Below are positions 17,642 through 26,144 of a stretch of DNA of 64,000 bases, in pieces. The translations under genes were made by a program, and so were the position numbers. Source of the stretch: Frankia sp. QA3 (lineage in GTDB: Bacteria; Actinomycetota; Actinomycetes; Frankiales; Frankiaceae); contig NZ_CM001489.1 of assembly GCF_000262465.1 (NCBI RefSeq), positions 773,510 to 837,509 of the forward strand, written 5' to 3'. The stretch's first letter is position 1. Each line of letters opens with the position of its first letter. The notes below the pieces were generated by a model, which ran no database searches, had not been told where the DNA came from, and worked only from the letters and a program-made list of their open reading frames with translations.

Positions 17642-17697
17642 CCATGCATCTGGAACCAGCCCCGATGGGCGTAACAAGCAAGAAGGGACGTGGACCG

Positions 17698-18249
17698 ATG
17701 ATGGTCTACACGACGCTGACCAGCCCGGTGGGGGACCTGCTGCTGGTGGGCGCCGAGTCGGACCAGGCGTCCGGCGGGCTCGCCCTCGCTTCGCTGTCCA
17801 TGCCGCAGCAGCGGGGCGCCGCGGTGATCGCGCCGCACTGGCGGCGGGCAGACGAGCCGTTCGCCGAGGCCGCCCGGCAGATCGCCGAGTACTTCGTCGG
17901 CGAGCGACGCACCTTCACGCTGACTCTGCGCACCCGGGGGACCGACTTCCAGGAGCGGGTGTGGCAGGCGCTGGAGTCCATCCCCTACGGCACGACCGTC
18001 AGCTACGGCCAGCTAGCCGGCCGGATCGGGGCCGAGCGCGGTGAGGTCCGGGCGGTCGGCACGGCCGTCGGCGCCAATCCCCTGCTGCTCCTGCGCCCGT
18101 GCCACCGGGTGATCGGTGCCGACGGTGCGCTGCGCGGGTTCGCCGCGGGCCTCGCCCGCAAGGAGTTCCTGCTGCGCCACGAGGGTGCGCTGGCGCCGAC
18201 GCTGGACCTCGCGCCCGCGCCGAGCGGCGCGGGCGGGGGCCTCTGGTGA
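17698..18249 (+). CDS. ogt: Methylated-DNA--protein-cysteine methyltransferase
   Basis: A 183-residue O6-alkylguanine-DNA alkyltransferase. The active site PCHRVIG is present, with acceptor Cys135, and FQERVWQALESIPYGTTVSY supplies the DNA-binding helix. The segment before the active site reads GANPLLLLRPCHRV; most family members have a more polar NP..I..PCHRV, so the lead-in is slightly unusual. It transfers alkyl groups from O6-alkylguanine to Cys135 in a suicide reaction. I prefer ATG 17698, which has an AAGGGA site and gives the standard N-terminus; an in-frame ATG at 17638 overlaps the ada-alkA stop and would add 20 residues. Confidence 0.92.
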   Translation: MMVYTTLTSPVGDLLLVGAESDQASGGLALASLSMPQQRGAAVIAPHWRRADEPFAEAARQIAEYFVGERRTFTLTLRTRGTDFQERVWQALESIPYGTTVSYGQLAGRIGAERGEVRAVGTAVGANPLLLLRPCHRVIGADGALRGFAAGLARKEFLLRHEGALAPTLDLAPAPSGAGGGLW

Positions 18250-19082
18250 CGGCGCGCCCGGTCGGATCGGGGGCGGCGCGATCCCCGGCCCACCCGCATG
18301 GGGCAGTGGCGCCGGCCCGGCTGGGCGGTGCGGCGACCCCGGCCGGCTCGGATGACGCGGCGGCCCTGGTGGGGACGGACGTCGGGGCGCGCGTGCGGGC
18401 GATGGACTGGGCCGCGATCGCCGCGGAGCTGGACGCGGCCGGCTGCGCGCTGACCGGCCCGGTGCTCACCGCGGCGCAGTGCCGGGAGCTCGCAGACCTC
18501 TACGGCGACGACGGGCGCTTCCGGTCCACCGTCGACCTGGCCCGTCACCGGTTCGGGTCAGGGGAATACCGCTACTTCGACCATCCTCTTCCCCCGCCGG
18601 TCCAGGCCCTGCGCGCGGTGTTCTACCCGTTCCTGCTGCCCGTCGCCCGGCAGTGGGCCGCCCGCCTGGGCCGGCCGGCCCCGTGGCCGGACACCCTCGA
18701 CGCCTGGCTGGCCGACTGCCACCGCGCCGGGCAGCACCTCCCCACGCCGCTGCTGCTGCGCTACCGGGCGGGCGACTGGAACGCGCTGCACCGCGACCTG
18801 TACGGCGAACTGGTCTTCCCACTACAGGTCGTGATCGGCCTCGACACCCCCGGCACGGACTACACCGGCGGCGAGTTCCTGCTTGTCGAGCAGCGCATGC
18901 GGGCCCAGTCCCGGGGCACCGCCCGCACCCTCCTGCGCGGGCATGCCCTGATCTTCACCACCCGGGATCGGCCGGTCCCCTCGGCACGCGGCTGGTCCGC
19001 CTCGCCCGTGCGGCATGGGGTCAGCACCGTCCGATCGGGCCAGCGCCACACCCTCGGACTGATCTTCCACGACGCCGCCTGA
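18246..19082 (+). CDS. 2OG-Fe(II) oxygenase in the alkylation repair operon
   Basis: A 278-residue protein, GTG start overlapping the ogt stop. The first 35 residues are a low-complexity leader. The oxygenase core shows the iron triad HRD in WNALHRDLYGEL (about 179) and the distal His in PVRHGVSTVRSGQRHTLGLI, where the second Arg (RHT) is the likely 2-oxoglutarate ligand. It is not a close AlkB match; it looks like the proline-hydroxylase-like 2OG family annotated as DUF2086. Operon membership with Ada-AlkA and Ogt strongly suggests oxidative dealkylation of DNA or nucleotides, but the substrate is inferred. Confidence 0.82.
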   Translation: MTARPVGSGAARSPAHPHGAVAPARLGGAATPAGSDDAAALVGTDVGARVRAMDWAAIAAELDAAGCALTGPVLTAAQCRELADLYGDDGRFRSTVDLARHRFGSGEYRYFDHPLPPPVQALRAVFYPFLLPVARQWAARLGRPAPWPDTLDAWLADCHRAGQHLPTPLLLRYRAGDWNALHRDLYGELVFPLQVVIGLDTPGTDYTGGEFLLVEQRMRAQSRGTARTLLRGHALIFTTRDRPVPSARGWSASPVRHGVSTVRSGQRHTLGLIFHDAA

Positions 19083-19123
19083 GCGGACCCCGCATGCGCG
19101 GCCGCCGGGCGCATCCCGCCTCG

Positions 19124-19203
19124 CCCGGTCGCCGAGCCGCCCGGTCGCCGAGCCGCCCGGTCGCCGAGCCGCCCGGTCGCCGAGTTGCCCGGTCGCCGAG
19201 CCG
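19124..19203. repeat. Five 16-bp tandem repeats
   Basis: Five head-to-tail copies of CCCGGTCGCCGAGCCG (the fourth ends GAGTTG) fill the gap between the alkylation operon and the TIR-NB-ARC-TPR gene. The unit is not a multiple of three, so the array is not coding. Confidence 0.95.
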
Positions 19204-19265
19204 CCAGGCGCCGGGCCGCAGCCGAACCGTGACGGATGGTGCCGTTCATGGCAGGCTGTCCTGGT

Positions 19266-21668
19266 ATGGATCCGGGGGCTCCAGCGATCGGTGTCACCCG
19301 TCCCGGCGCGCCCGTCGACTTCTTCGTCTCCTACGCGGACGCCGACCAGGGCTGGGCGGAGTGGATCGCCTGGGTGCTGGAGGACGCCGGCTACTCCGCC
19401 CGGATCCAGGCGTGGGATTTCGCGCCCGGTGCCCATCTGGCCACCGAGCTGCACGCGGCGACGTGGGCGGCGGCGAGGACGGTCGCGGTGCTGTCGGCCG
19501 CCTACGCCGTCGGCGCCGCGTCGCAGGCCGGCTGGCGGGTCGCCTGGACCGGCGATCCCGACGGCCGGGAGCGCCGGCTGCTGGTGTTCCGGGTCGAGGA
19601 CTGCCCGTGGCCGGGCCTGCTCGGTCAGATCGTCGGCGTCGACCTGTTCGACGTCGACCGGGAGACGGCGGCGCGGCGCCTGCTCGCCGCCGCCCGCGGC
19701 GAGCGGGGCAAACCCGAGACCGAACCGGCCTTCCCCGGCAGGGACGCCCCCGGCCCGACGGCGCCGCGTGGGCCGCGGCCTGCGCCGGTCGGTGAACCTA
19801 CGTTCCCGCACCGGCTGCCCGTGGGGTGGAACGTCCCGGGCCGCAACCGGCACTTCACCGGCCGGAAGGAGATCCTCGACCGGATCCACGCCGAGCTCGG
19901 CGCCGGGCCGGTCGCCGTCACCGCCCTGCACGGCATGGGCGGCGTCGGCAAGACACAGGTGGCGATCGAGTACGCCCACCGGCACGCCGGTGACTACACG
20001 CTGGTCTGGTGGATCGACGCCGAGCAGACCGCCCTGCTCGCCGAGAAGATCGCCGCGCTGGCGGTCCCGCTGTGCCTGCCCGCGGGGCGGCCCGTCCCGC
20101 AGATCGCGCAGGCGGTGCTGCAGGAGCTCGCGCGCCGCGACCGGTGGCTGATCGTCTTCGACAACGCCGAGGATCCGGTCGCCCTGCGGCAGTGGTTACC
20201 GTCCGGCCCGGGGCACGTGCTCATCACCTCCCGCAACCCCGGCTGGGAGGCGGTCTCCGCCGCCGTCGACGTCGACCTGCTGCCCCGGGACGAGTCGATC
20301 ACGCTGCTGACCCGCCGGATCACCAGCCTCGACCCGGCGGTCGCCGACGCGCTCGCCAAGGAGCTCGGCGACCTGCCGCTCGCCCTGGCCCAGGCGGCGG
20401 GCTACCTCAACCAGACCGGGCTGGCACCCGATGACTACCTGCGCCGCTTCCGCGGCCGCCGGCAGCGTTTCCTCGGCAAGGGCAACGACCCGCTGTACGC
20501 GGGTCGGCTCGACACCTGCTGGTCGATCTCCCTGGACCGGCTGCACGCGGACAATCCGGCGACCGTGCAGCTGCTGGACCTGTGCTCGCACCTCGCCCCC
20601 GAACCGATCCCGCTGAGCCTGTTCGCCGCCCGTGCCGACCTGCTCGACGACCCGCTGGCGGACATCGCCGCCGACACCCACCCCGACCTGACCCTCGACG
20701 ACGCGCTGGCCGCCGCCGCCGACTTCTCCCTGGCCCGCCGGACCGGGGACAGCATCGTCGTGCACCGCCTCGTCCAGGCCGTCATCGCCGGGCAGCACTC
20801 CCCGGGCCGGCGGCGCCGTCTCGCCGACACCATCGCCCGCCTGCTCGCCGCGGCCACGCCGGGCGACCCGGTCAACCCCGTCACCTGGCCGGCCTGGGCC
20901 GCCCTCGGTCCTCACCTGCTGCACGCGGTCACCCGGCTCGAAGGACGCGACGACGATCCGCACCGGTTGCGACGCCTCGCCGCCGAGTTCGGTTCTCATC
21001 TGTACGCCCGCGGGGACTACGCCGCCGCCCACAGCTTCGCCGCCCGGCTGCACCGGCGGACCGCCGACCAGCTCGGTCCGGACCATGACGACACGCTGCA
21101 CGCGGCGTTCCACCACGCCGACACCCTCGCCGCCCTCGGTCGCCACGGCGACGCCCGCCGGCTCGCGCAGGACACCCTCGACCGCCGGCGGCGCATCTTC
21201 GGCGAGGATCATCCGGACACGCTGCACTCGGCGCACAACCTGGCCAGCCGGCTCGCCGAGAGCGGTGAGCACCGCGCCGCCCGCGCCCTCGCCGAGGACA
21301 CCCTCGCTCGCCGCCGCCGGCTGCTCGGCGAGGATCATCCGGACACGCTGCGCTCCGCGCACAGCCTGGCCAACCGGCTCGCCGCCCTCGGCGACCACCG
21401 CGCTGCCCGGCGGGTCGACGAGGACACCCTCGCCCGCCGCCGGCGAGTCCTGGGTGAGGAGCATCCCAACACCCTGCGCTCGGCGCTGAACCTCGCCAGC
21501 CGCCTCGCCGCTCTCGGTGACCTTCACCGCGCCCGCCGGCTCGCCCGGGACACGGTCACCCACCAGCGCCGCACCCTCGGCGACGATCATCCCTACACCC
21601 AGCGCACCCAGGGCCTGCTCGACGACCTCGACGGCGCGGATCATCCCGGCGGCGACGAGCCGCCGTGA
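19266..21668 (+). CDS. TIR-NB-ARC-TPR STAND protein
   Basis: An 800-residue signal-transducing ATPase. A TIR domain (about 17-140) opens with VDFFVSYADADQGWAEWIAW. An NB-ARC switch follows, with P-loop GMGGVGKT (223-230), Walker B RWLIVFDN (293-300) and a GxP-like LGDLPLALAQAAGYL. The C-terminal 180 residues are four to five 42-residue kinesin-light-chain-type TPRs (FGEDHPDTLHSAHNLASRLA and relatives). Actinobacteria carry many such proteins, thought to act in defence or cell death. In the TIR domain the position where relatives have the AEW glutamate reads SQAGW, so the putative NADase Glu appears to be Gly89. Earlier ATGs at 19236 and 19248 are possible; no start has a strong ribosome-binding site. 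Confidence 0.88.
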   Translation: MDPGAPAIGVTRPGAPVDFFVSYADADQGWAEWIAWVLEDAGYSARIQAWDFAPGAHLATELHAATWAAARTVAVLSAAYAVGAASQAGWRVAWTGDPDGRERRLLVFRVEDCPWPGLLGQIVGVDLFDVDRETAARRLLAAARGERGKPETEPAFPGRDAPGPTAPRGPRPAPVGEPTFPHRLPVGWNVPGRNRHFTGRKEILDRIHAELGAGPVAVTALHGMGGVGKTQVAIEYAHRHAGDYTLVWWIDAEQTALLAEKIAALAVPLCLPAGRPVPQIAQAVLQELARRDRWLIVFDNAEDPVALRQWLPSGPGHVLITSRNPGWEAVSAAVDVDLLPRDESITLLTRRITSLDPAVADALAKELGDLPLALAQAAGYLNQTGLAPDDYLRRFRGRRQRFLGKGNDPLYAGRLDTCWSISLDRLHADNPATVQLLDLCSHLAPEPIPLSLFAARADLLDDPLADIAADTHPDLTLDDALAAAADFSLARRTGDSIVVHRLVQAVIAGQHSPGRRRRLADTIARLLAAATPGDPVNPVTWPAWAALGPHLLHAVTRLEGRDDDPHRLRRLAAEFGSHLYARGDYAAAHSFAARLHRRTADQLGPDHDDTLHAAFHHADTLAALGRHGDARRLAQDTLDRRRRIFGEDHPDTLHSAHNLASRLAESGEHRAARALAEDTLARRRRLLGEDHPDTLRSAHSLANRLAALGDHRAARRVDEDTLARRRRVLGEEHPNTLRSALNLASRLAALGDLHRARRLARDTVTHQRRTLGDDHPYTQRTQGLLDDLDGADHPGGDEPP

Positions 21669-21763
21669 CGGCGCCGACGAGAACGGAACGAAAAGTCCCG
21701 CCATCGCCTGCCGTCGGCGGACTCGCGTCGGTCCTTCGTCGGGCAAGGTCACCGCGCCGCGGT

Positions 21764-23191
21764 TCATTTCACGATTTGCAGGACGGCCATCATGCCCATG
21801 TCCTCGTGGTTGAGGATATGGCAGTGCAGGACCGTCTTCCCGGTGAAGTCGGTGAAGTGGATCCGCACGACGGCCTCTCCCCTGGCGGGGAGGTTCACGG
21901 TGTCCTGCAGGCTCAGCGCGTTGTACGGCTTGCCGTTGATACTCATCACTCGGAAGCGATTGGTGTGAACGTGGAAGGAGTGCTGCTCGTCGGAGTCGTT
22001 GCGGACGGTCCACTCTTCCACTGTGTTGAGCCTGGAGCGGACGTCGACCCGATTTTCGTCGAAGGTCCGGCCGTTTATGTAGAACTGGGTTCCGGCGCTG
22101 TTCTCCGAGAAGACGAGGGTGTGCCGCGCGGCGATCGGAGCGCGACTCAGGTCCACTGCCGGTCTTGGGGCGAAGGTGGTGGGCAACGCCGCCGGTCGTA
22201 TCGCCGGGCCGCTGGAGACGACGGTGGCGAGGGTCTGCCGGGGGAAACTGTTGCCCGCCGGTCCGGTGTCGTAGGCGAGGGTTTCCAATGCGGTGCGGCC
22301 GGCCGGGCCGCCCTGCACGAGCACGTCATAGCGGGCGCCAGCGGGGATGACGAGGGAATCCGCGGACCAGACCCGGGTGACGGGGCTCGCGTCCTGCGTG
22401 ATCACGTGGAACCGCTGTCCTGGCAGCCGCAGCCGGTAGTAGATGTTGGCGCTGATGTTGGCCAGCCGCCACAGCTGGGTCTCGCCCGGCCGGATCTGGA
22501 TGGTCGGGTTCAGCTGGCCGTTGACCGTACGGTTCGTGGCCCCTCCGATGTGCAGGTCCTCGGTCCGGATCGAGTCGCCCTGGACCTGGAAGTCCTTCAG
22601 CGCGACGACGTGCTCGGTGATGTGACGGAGATCCGGTGGCAGATACCGTTGCAGCCCGTCGACGATGATGATTCCCGACATGCCTGCGGCGACCTGCGAC
22701 GCGGCATGCGGATGACCGTGGGAATGGTACCAGTAGGTCCCTGGAGTCAAGGTCCGGGGAAACTGGTAAACGTAATGATACGTCTCGCCCGGATGGATGT
22801 GGATGAAGACGTTGTCGGAGTTTCCGGCCGGCGACACGTGCAGCCCGTGGACGTGCAGGTTCGTGTAGGGATGGACGCGGTTCACCATCGTCACATCCAG
22901 CCGGTCACCCGGACGGAACCGCAGCGTCGGCGGCATGTACAGGCCGTTGTAGGTCAGCGCCCACAGCCGGCGGCCGGCCAGCTCGACCTGGCGCCGCTCC
23001 ACGACGATACGGACCCGCAGGACCCCGTCCCTGCTCACGTATTGCGGCGGGTCGCGAAGCGGCTGACCCTGCGTCGGCGGCGTGGGCGATGCCGTCGGCA
23101 AGGACAGGCCCGGCTGATTGGCGCCGACCATCACAAAGGCGCCGATCAATCCTGCAACTGTGAGCCGGACGGCTCGGTGGCGAGAAATCAT
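21764..23191 (-). CDS. Exported multicopper oxidase
   Basis: A 475-residue three-cupredoxin-domain oxidase with a Sec signal (LTVAGLIGAFVMVGANQPGL). All copper motifs are present: LHVHGLH (first pair), YWYHSHGH, HSFHVHTN and the C-terminal HCHILNHEDMGMM, with the type 1 Cys between two type 2/3 His and an axial Met. It oxidises phenols or metal ions such as Cu(I) or Mn(II) with reduction of O2 to water. The ATG at 23191 has GGGGGTC 5 bases ahead; a TTG at 23206 would add five residues. It may complement the copper module at 1.3-4.5 kb. It converges with the TIR gene. Confidence 0.92.
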   Translation of the reverse strand: MISRHRAVRLTVAGLIGAFVMVGANQPGLSLPTASPTPPTQGQPLRDPPQYVSRDGVLRVRIVVERRQVELAGRRLWALTYNGLYMPPTLRFRPGDRLDVTMVNRVHPYTNLHVHGLHVSPAGNSDNVFIHIHPGETYHYVYQFPRTLTPGTYWYHSHGHPHAASQVAAGMSGIIIVDGLQRYLPPDLRHITEHVVALKDFQVQGDSIRTEDLHIGGATNRTVNGQLNPTIQIRPGETQLWRLANISANIYYRLRLPGQRFHVITQDASPVTRVWSADSLVIPAGARYDVLVQGGPAGRTALETLAYDTGPAGNSFPRQTLATVVSSGPAIRPAALPTTFAPRPAVDLSRAPIAARHTLVFSENSAGTQFYINGRTFDENRVDVRSRLNTVEEWTVRNDSDEQHSFHVHTNRFRVMSINGKPYNALSLQDTVNLPARGEAVVRIHFTDFTGKTVLHCHILNHEDMGMMAVLQIVK

Positions 23192-23551
23192 CACGACCCC
23201 CAGCAACGCATGCGGACGCCATCGAGCCGGTCAGCTGTCGTTGGGATCAGCCGGCATTCTCCTACCCGACGGCGGCCACCGATAATCCGGGATGGACGCC
23301 GGTCGGTATCGTCCGGCGCGGTGGGGGCGGGAAACCGACATCGTCACCGATGACGTCACCGATGACGAGCCGTCCTCATCGCCGCGGGCGAGACCGCCGA
23401 CGCACGTCCATCGTTCGCCGGACACCCCAGGCACGGGGTCGGCGGTTGATGTCGGCACGGCTGTGACGGATGGAGACGGCTGCGCGGGAGAGATGGCCGG
23501 ACGGGGACGAGCTGGTCGGGGTCGCCCACACGGGGAGCGTCCGTTGAGGTC
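23192..23551. other. Intergenic region upstream of the oxidase
   Basis: This region carries the promoter of the multicopper oxidase (reverse strand) and ends at the rtcB terminator. It contains a short duplicated ATCGTCACCGATGACGTC-like stretch at about 23339-23367. No gene is recognised. Confidence 0.4.
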
Positions 23552-23585
23552 GCGGGGGCCGCCGTCCGAATCCGACGGCCCCCGC
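23552..23585 (-). terminator. Hairpin terminator downstream of rtcB
   Basis: GCGGGGGCCG and CGGCCCCCGC form a perfect 10-bp G+C stem around a 14-base loop, 17 bases after the rtcB stop. There is no U-tract, as is usual in high-GC actinobacteria. Confidence 0.65.
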
Positions 23586-23601
23586 GCAGGGGGCGTGGAG
23601 T

Positions 23602-24816
23602 TCAGCCCTTCACGCAGAGCACCGCGCGCAGCGTAGCGACGATCTCGACGAGGTCGCTCTGGCGGGCGAGGACGGTGTCGATGTCCTTGTACGCCGCGGG
23701 GATCTCGTCGAGGACGCCGGCGTCCTTGCGGCATTCCACGCCGCGGGTCTGGGCGGCGAGGTCGTCGACGGTGAACGTCCGCCGGGCCCGGTTGCGGCTC
23801 ATCGTGCGGCCGGCACCGTGGCTGGCGGAATGGAACGAGTCGGGGTTTCCCCGTCCGCGCACCAGGTAGGACCGGGTTCCCATCGAACCGGGGATGATGC
23901 CGTATTCCCCTTCCCGGGCGGAGATGGCGCCCTTGCGGGTGACGAGCACATCGGCGCCGAAGTGGTGCTCCTCGGCGACGTAGTTGTGGTGGCAGTTCAC
24001 GAAGGCGAAGTCGCGGTCGCCGGCGTGCGGGCCGTCGGCCGGCGGGGTGGGCACGCGCAGCCCGGGCAGCGGGCCGCGCAGCGCCTCGACGGCCGCGGCG
24101 AGCATCAGGTCCCGGTTGCGCCGAGCGTACGTCTGCGCCCAGTCCAGGTCATGGCGGTAGGCGGCCATCTCGGGGGTGCCGGCGAGGAACACGGCGAGAT
24201 CGCGGTCGGCCAGGCCGGCGTTGTGCTCGAGCTGCTTGGCGACGCGGATGTGGGCCTCGGCGAGTTCCTTGCCGACGTTGCGCGAACCGGAGTGCAGCAT
24301 GATCCAGACGGCGTCGTCGGTGTCCAGGCACACCTCGAGGAAGTGGTTGCCCGAGCCGAGGGTGCCCAGCTGGTTCATCGCCCTCGCCAGCCGCCCGGCG
24401 ACGCGGGGATGCAGCGCGCCGAACGTGTTCCACAGATCGTCCTGGCGCCGGGCCCGCGCGGTCGGCTCCGGGTGGCCGGTCATCCCGACCGGGACGGCCG
24501 CCTCCAGCGCGGCCCGCAGCGGACCCAGGTCATCGGGCAGATCGGCCGCGGTGAGGTTGGTCCGCGCCGCGGCCATCCCGCAGCCGATGTCGACCCCGAC
24601 GGCGGCGGGGGAGACTGCGTCGCGCAGGGCGATCACGGAGCCGACCGTGGCGCCGTAGCCGAGGTGCACGTCGGGCATCACCGCGACATGGTGATGGATG
24701 TAGGGCAGGGACGCGACATTGCGAAGCTGGTCCAGCGCGGCGCTCTCGACCTCCTCGGGCCGGGTCCACAGCCAGATCGGATGCGCCGCTGCGCCGAGCG
24801 TCGCGACGGGGCTCAT
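23602..24816 (-). CDS. rtcB: RtcB-type RNA-splicing ligase
   Basis: A 404-residue ligase. Manganese and catalytic motifs are intact: MPDVHLGYG (47-55), VGVDIGCGM (73-81; Cys79), GSGNHFLE, HSGSRNVG, NCHHN, and the guanylated His in SASHGAGRTMSR. The protein ends CVKG, as the family does. RtcB joins 2',3'-cyclic phosphate or 3'-phosphate RNA ends to 5'-hydroxyl ends using GTP and so repairs RNA broken by ribotoxins or stress. It stands alone: no archease, rtcA or rtcR is adjacent. It ends at a strong hairpin and begins next to a 480-base region without a recognised gene. Confidence 0.95.
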   Translation of the reverse strand: MSPVATLGAAAHPIWLWTRPEEVESAALDQLRNVASLPYIHHHVAVMPDVHLGYGATVGSVIALRDAVSPAAVGVDIGCGMAAARTNLTAADLPDDLGPLRAALEAAVPVGMTGHPEPTARARRQDDLWNTFGALHPRVAGRLARAMNQLGTLGSGNHFLEVCLDTDDAVWIMLHSGSRNVGKELAEAHIRVAKQLEHNAGLADRDLAVFLAGTPEMAAYRHDLDWAQTYARRNRDLMLAAAVEALRGPLPGLRVPTPPADGPHAGDRDFAFVNCHHNYVAEEHHFGADVLVTRKGAISAREGEYGIIPGSMGTRSYLVRGRGNPDSFHSASHGAGRTMSRNRARRTFTVDDLAAQTRGVECRKDAGVLDEIPAAYKDIDTVLARQSDLVEIVATLRAVLCVKG

Positions 24817-25297
24817 CGGTTGGTTCCTACTCTCGACGGAGGGTGTGGTCCGTGCTGTTCACTTCTTGCCGACCGAAGACATTCTGCCCGTCGGCCGGAA
24901 ATTTCGCGGGCGCTCCGGAATCAGGACCTCGCACCGGGAGCTCCCGCGCCGGTCCGTCGCCGGACGGTTGGGAACAAGCTGGCCGGGGGCGGATCCCACC
25001 AGCCGCGGAAATCTGGCTGCAAGAATCCAGGCCCCGGTTCACGTGCCCGCCGCCGACTTCGGCGGACGTGCCGGCCCGGTCCGGAAATCCGAATCGAGAC
25101 CGTTCCGCTCCGCCTGTTCAGGATGCCTGCTTCACCGCCGTCCGGCGAATGATTTTCCGGCGCCGGGCCCTGGCGGGCGAGGCCCGGCGCACCAGGGTGG
25201 CCGCCGGGCGCGGCCGGTGATGCGGACGAGCAGGCCCGAGCAGGCCCGAGCAGGCCCGGCGGGGGGCGGACCGGCGCCCCCGCGGCCGGCCGGCGGG
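24817..25297. other. Region without a recognised gene; three 10-bp repeats
   Basis: It should hold the rtcB promoter. Long frames cross it on both strands but show no domain pattern. Three tandem CGAGCAGGCC units occur at 25227-25256, just downstream of the emfourin-like gene. Confidence 0.4.
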
Positions 25298-25696
25298 TCA
25301 GCGCAGCGTGTCGCGGCCACGGGCCGGCAGCAGGGGGGCGACCCGCAGCAGGGCCAGCAGCGGCCGCAGTTCCTCGGGGGCCGGCTCGGAGAAGGTCCGC
25401 ACGGTGCGCTCGCCCTGCTGGTCGCCCTCCGGGGCGTAGTCGACCTCCAGGGTGTAGATGAAGCGGTCCGCGCCCCCGACCGGCCCACGTTCGGCCGGCG
25501 CACCCCGCGGCATGGCACCCCCGGCCCGCCGGCCCGACCCGTCGTCCGGGGGGACCGCCCCGCGCACCAGCTCGCGCAGCCGGACCGCCTCCGCCGCGGG
25601 CAGGTCGGCGCTGTCCAGCCCCCGCCGGATCGGCCGTCCCAGCAGCCCGCCGGACCGTTCCAACGCCACGCGGACGCGTCCTGCCTCGCCTGCCAT
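25298..25696 (-). CDS. Emfourin-like protealysin inhibitor family protein
   Basis: A 132-residue protein without a signal peptide. It opens RVRVALERSGGLLGRPIRRG and continues DLPAAEAVRLRELV, then FIYTLEVDY and RTVRFSE-like TVRTFSEPAPEELRPLLALL. This order (first strand with SGG, a DL..aea..L helix, a beta pair, and a closing helix with rpLl) is that of emfourins, inhibitors of M4 metalloproteases such as protealysin. No M4 protease gene is adjacent, so the partner is unknown. The middle has a Gly/Arg-rich insertion. Family assignment is by pattern. Confidence 0.6.
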   Translation of the reverse strand: MAGEAGRVRVALERSGGLLGRPIRRGLDSADLPAAEAVRLRELVRGAVPPDDGSGRRAGGAMPRGAPAERGPVGGADRFIYTLEVDYAPEGDQQGERTVRTFSEPAPEELRPLLALLRVAPLLPARGRDTLR

Positions 25697-25946
25697 GCCG
25701 CCATTGTGCGCCGGGACCGGCCGGGGGTCCGCCCCGCACCGGGCGTCCGTCGGACCGGTCGGACGCGCCGATCAGAAGCGCGCTGCCCCCTTTTCGGCCG
25801 GCCGACTCCGGGTGGATCTCCCCGGGTGGGGCGGGTGGGGCGCAGGCTCAGGTCTCGCCGGGCTCCGGCCGAAATATTCTCCTTACCTGCGGGCGCCGTA
25901 AGGCCGCTCGAGTTTCGTGTGAGTTCACAACCGGGCTGTTTCTCTC

Positions 25947-25975
25947 TCGATGGTTTCCGATCGTAGGACGTCCTT
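25947..25975. repeat. 29-bp direct repeat, copy 1
   Basis: Identical over 29 bases to 26087-26115 and 140 bases upstream of it. The unit contains CGATCG and the 8-bp palindrome GGACGTCC. It lies 36 bases before the GTG of a possible leader ORF at 26011. Confidence 0.9.
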
Positions 25976-26010
25976 GGAATCCCGGCCGGCCGGCGGGGTA
26001 GGAGTACGGC

Positions 26011-26106
26011 GTGAATGAATCGAGGCGATCCGATGTTCTCGGCGATCCCGGACCGCGTACTGTCTTACCGGTATACCACTCTTTTTTCGATGGTTTCCGA
26101 TCGTAG
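26011..26106 (+). CDS. Possible 31-codon leader ORF
   Basis: GGAG at 26001-26004 sits 6 bases before a GTG. The frame begins VNESRRSDVLGDPGPRT and ends in DGFRS with a TAG inside the second 29-bp repeat. Spacing of the ribosome-binding site is good, and the ORF ends 38 bases before the E1-alpha start, so it could be a regulatory leader peptide. No family match; may be chance. Confidence 0.25.
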   Translation: MNESRRSDVLGDPGPRTVLPVYHSFFDGFRS

Positions 26107-26115
26107 GACGTCCTT
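26087..26115. repeat. 29-bp direct repeat, copy 2
   Basis: Second exact copy, ending 29 bases before the ATG of the E1-alpha gene. Both copies sit at about the same distance before a ribosome-binding site and start, as if a promoter/leader segment had been duplicated. Probably two binding sites for one regulator. Confidence 0.9.
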
Positions 26116-26144
26116 CGATCCTCCGGTGGGGGAGAGGTACTCAT

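Noticed and set aside
19124..19203. Repeat array considered as a CRISPR
   Set aside because: Units are contiguous with no spacers and only 16 bases long.
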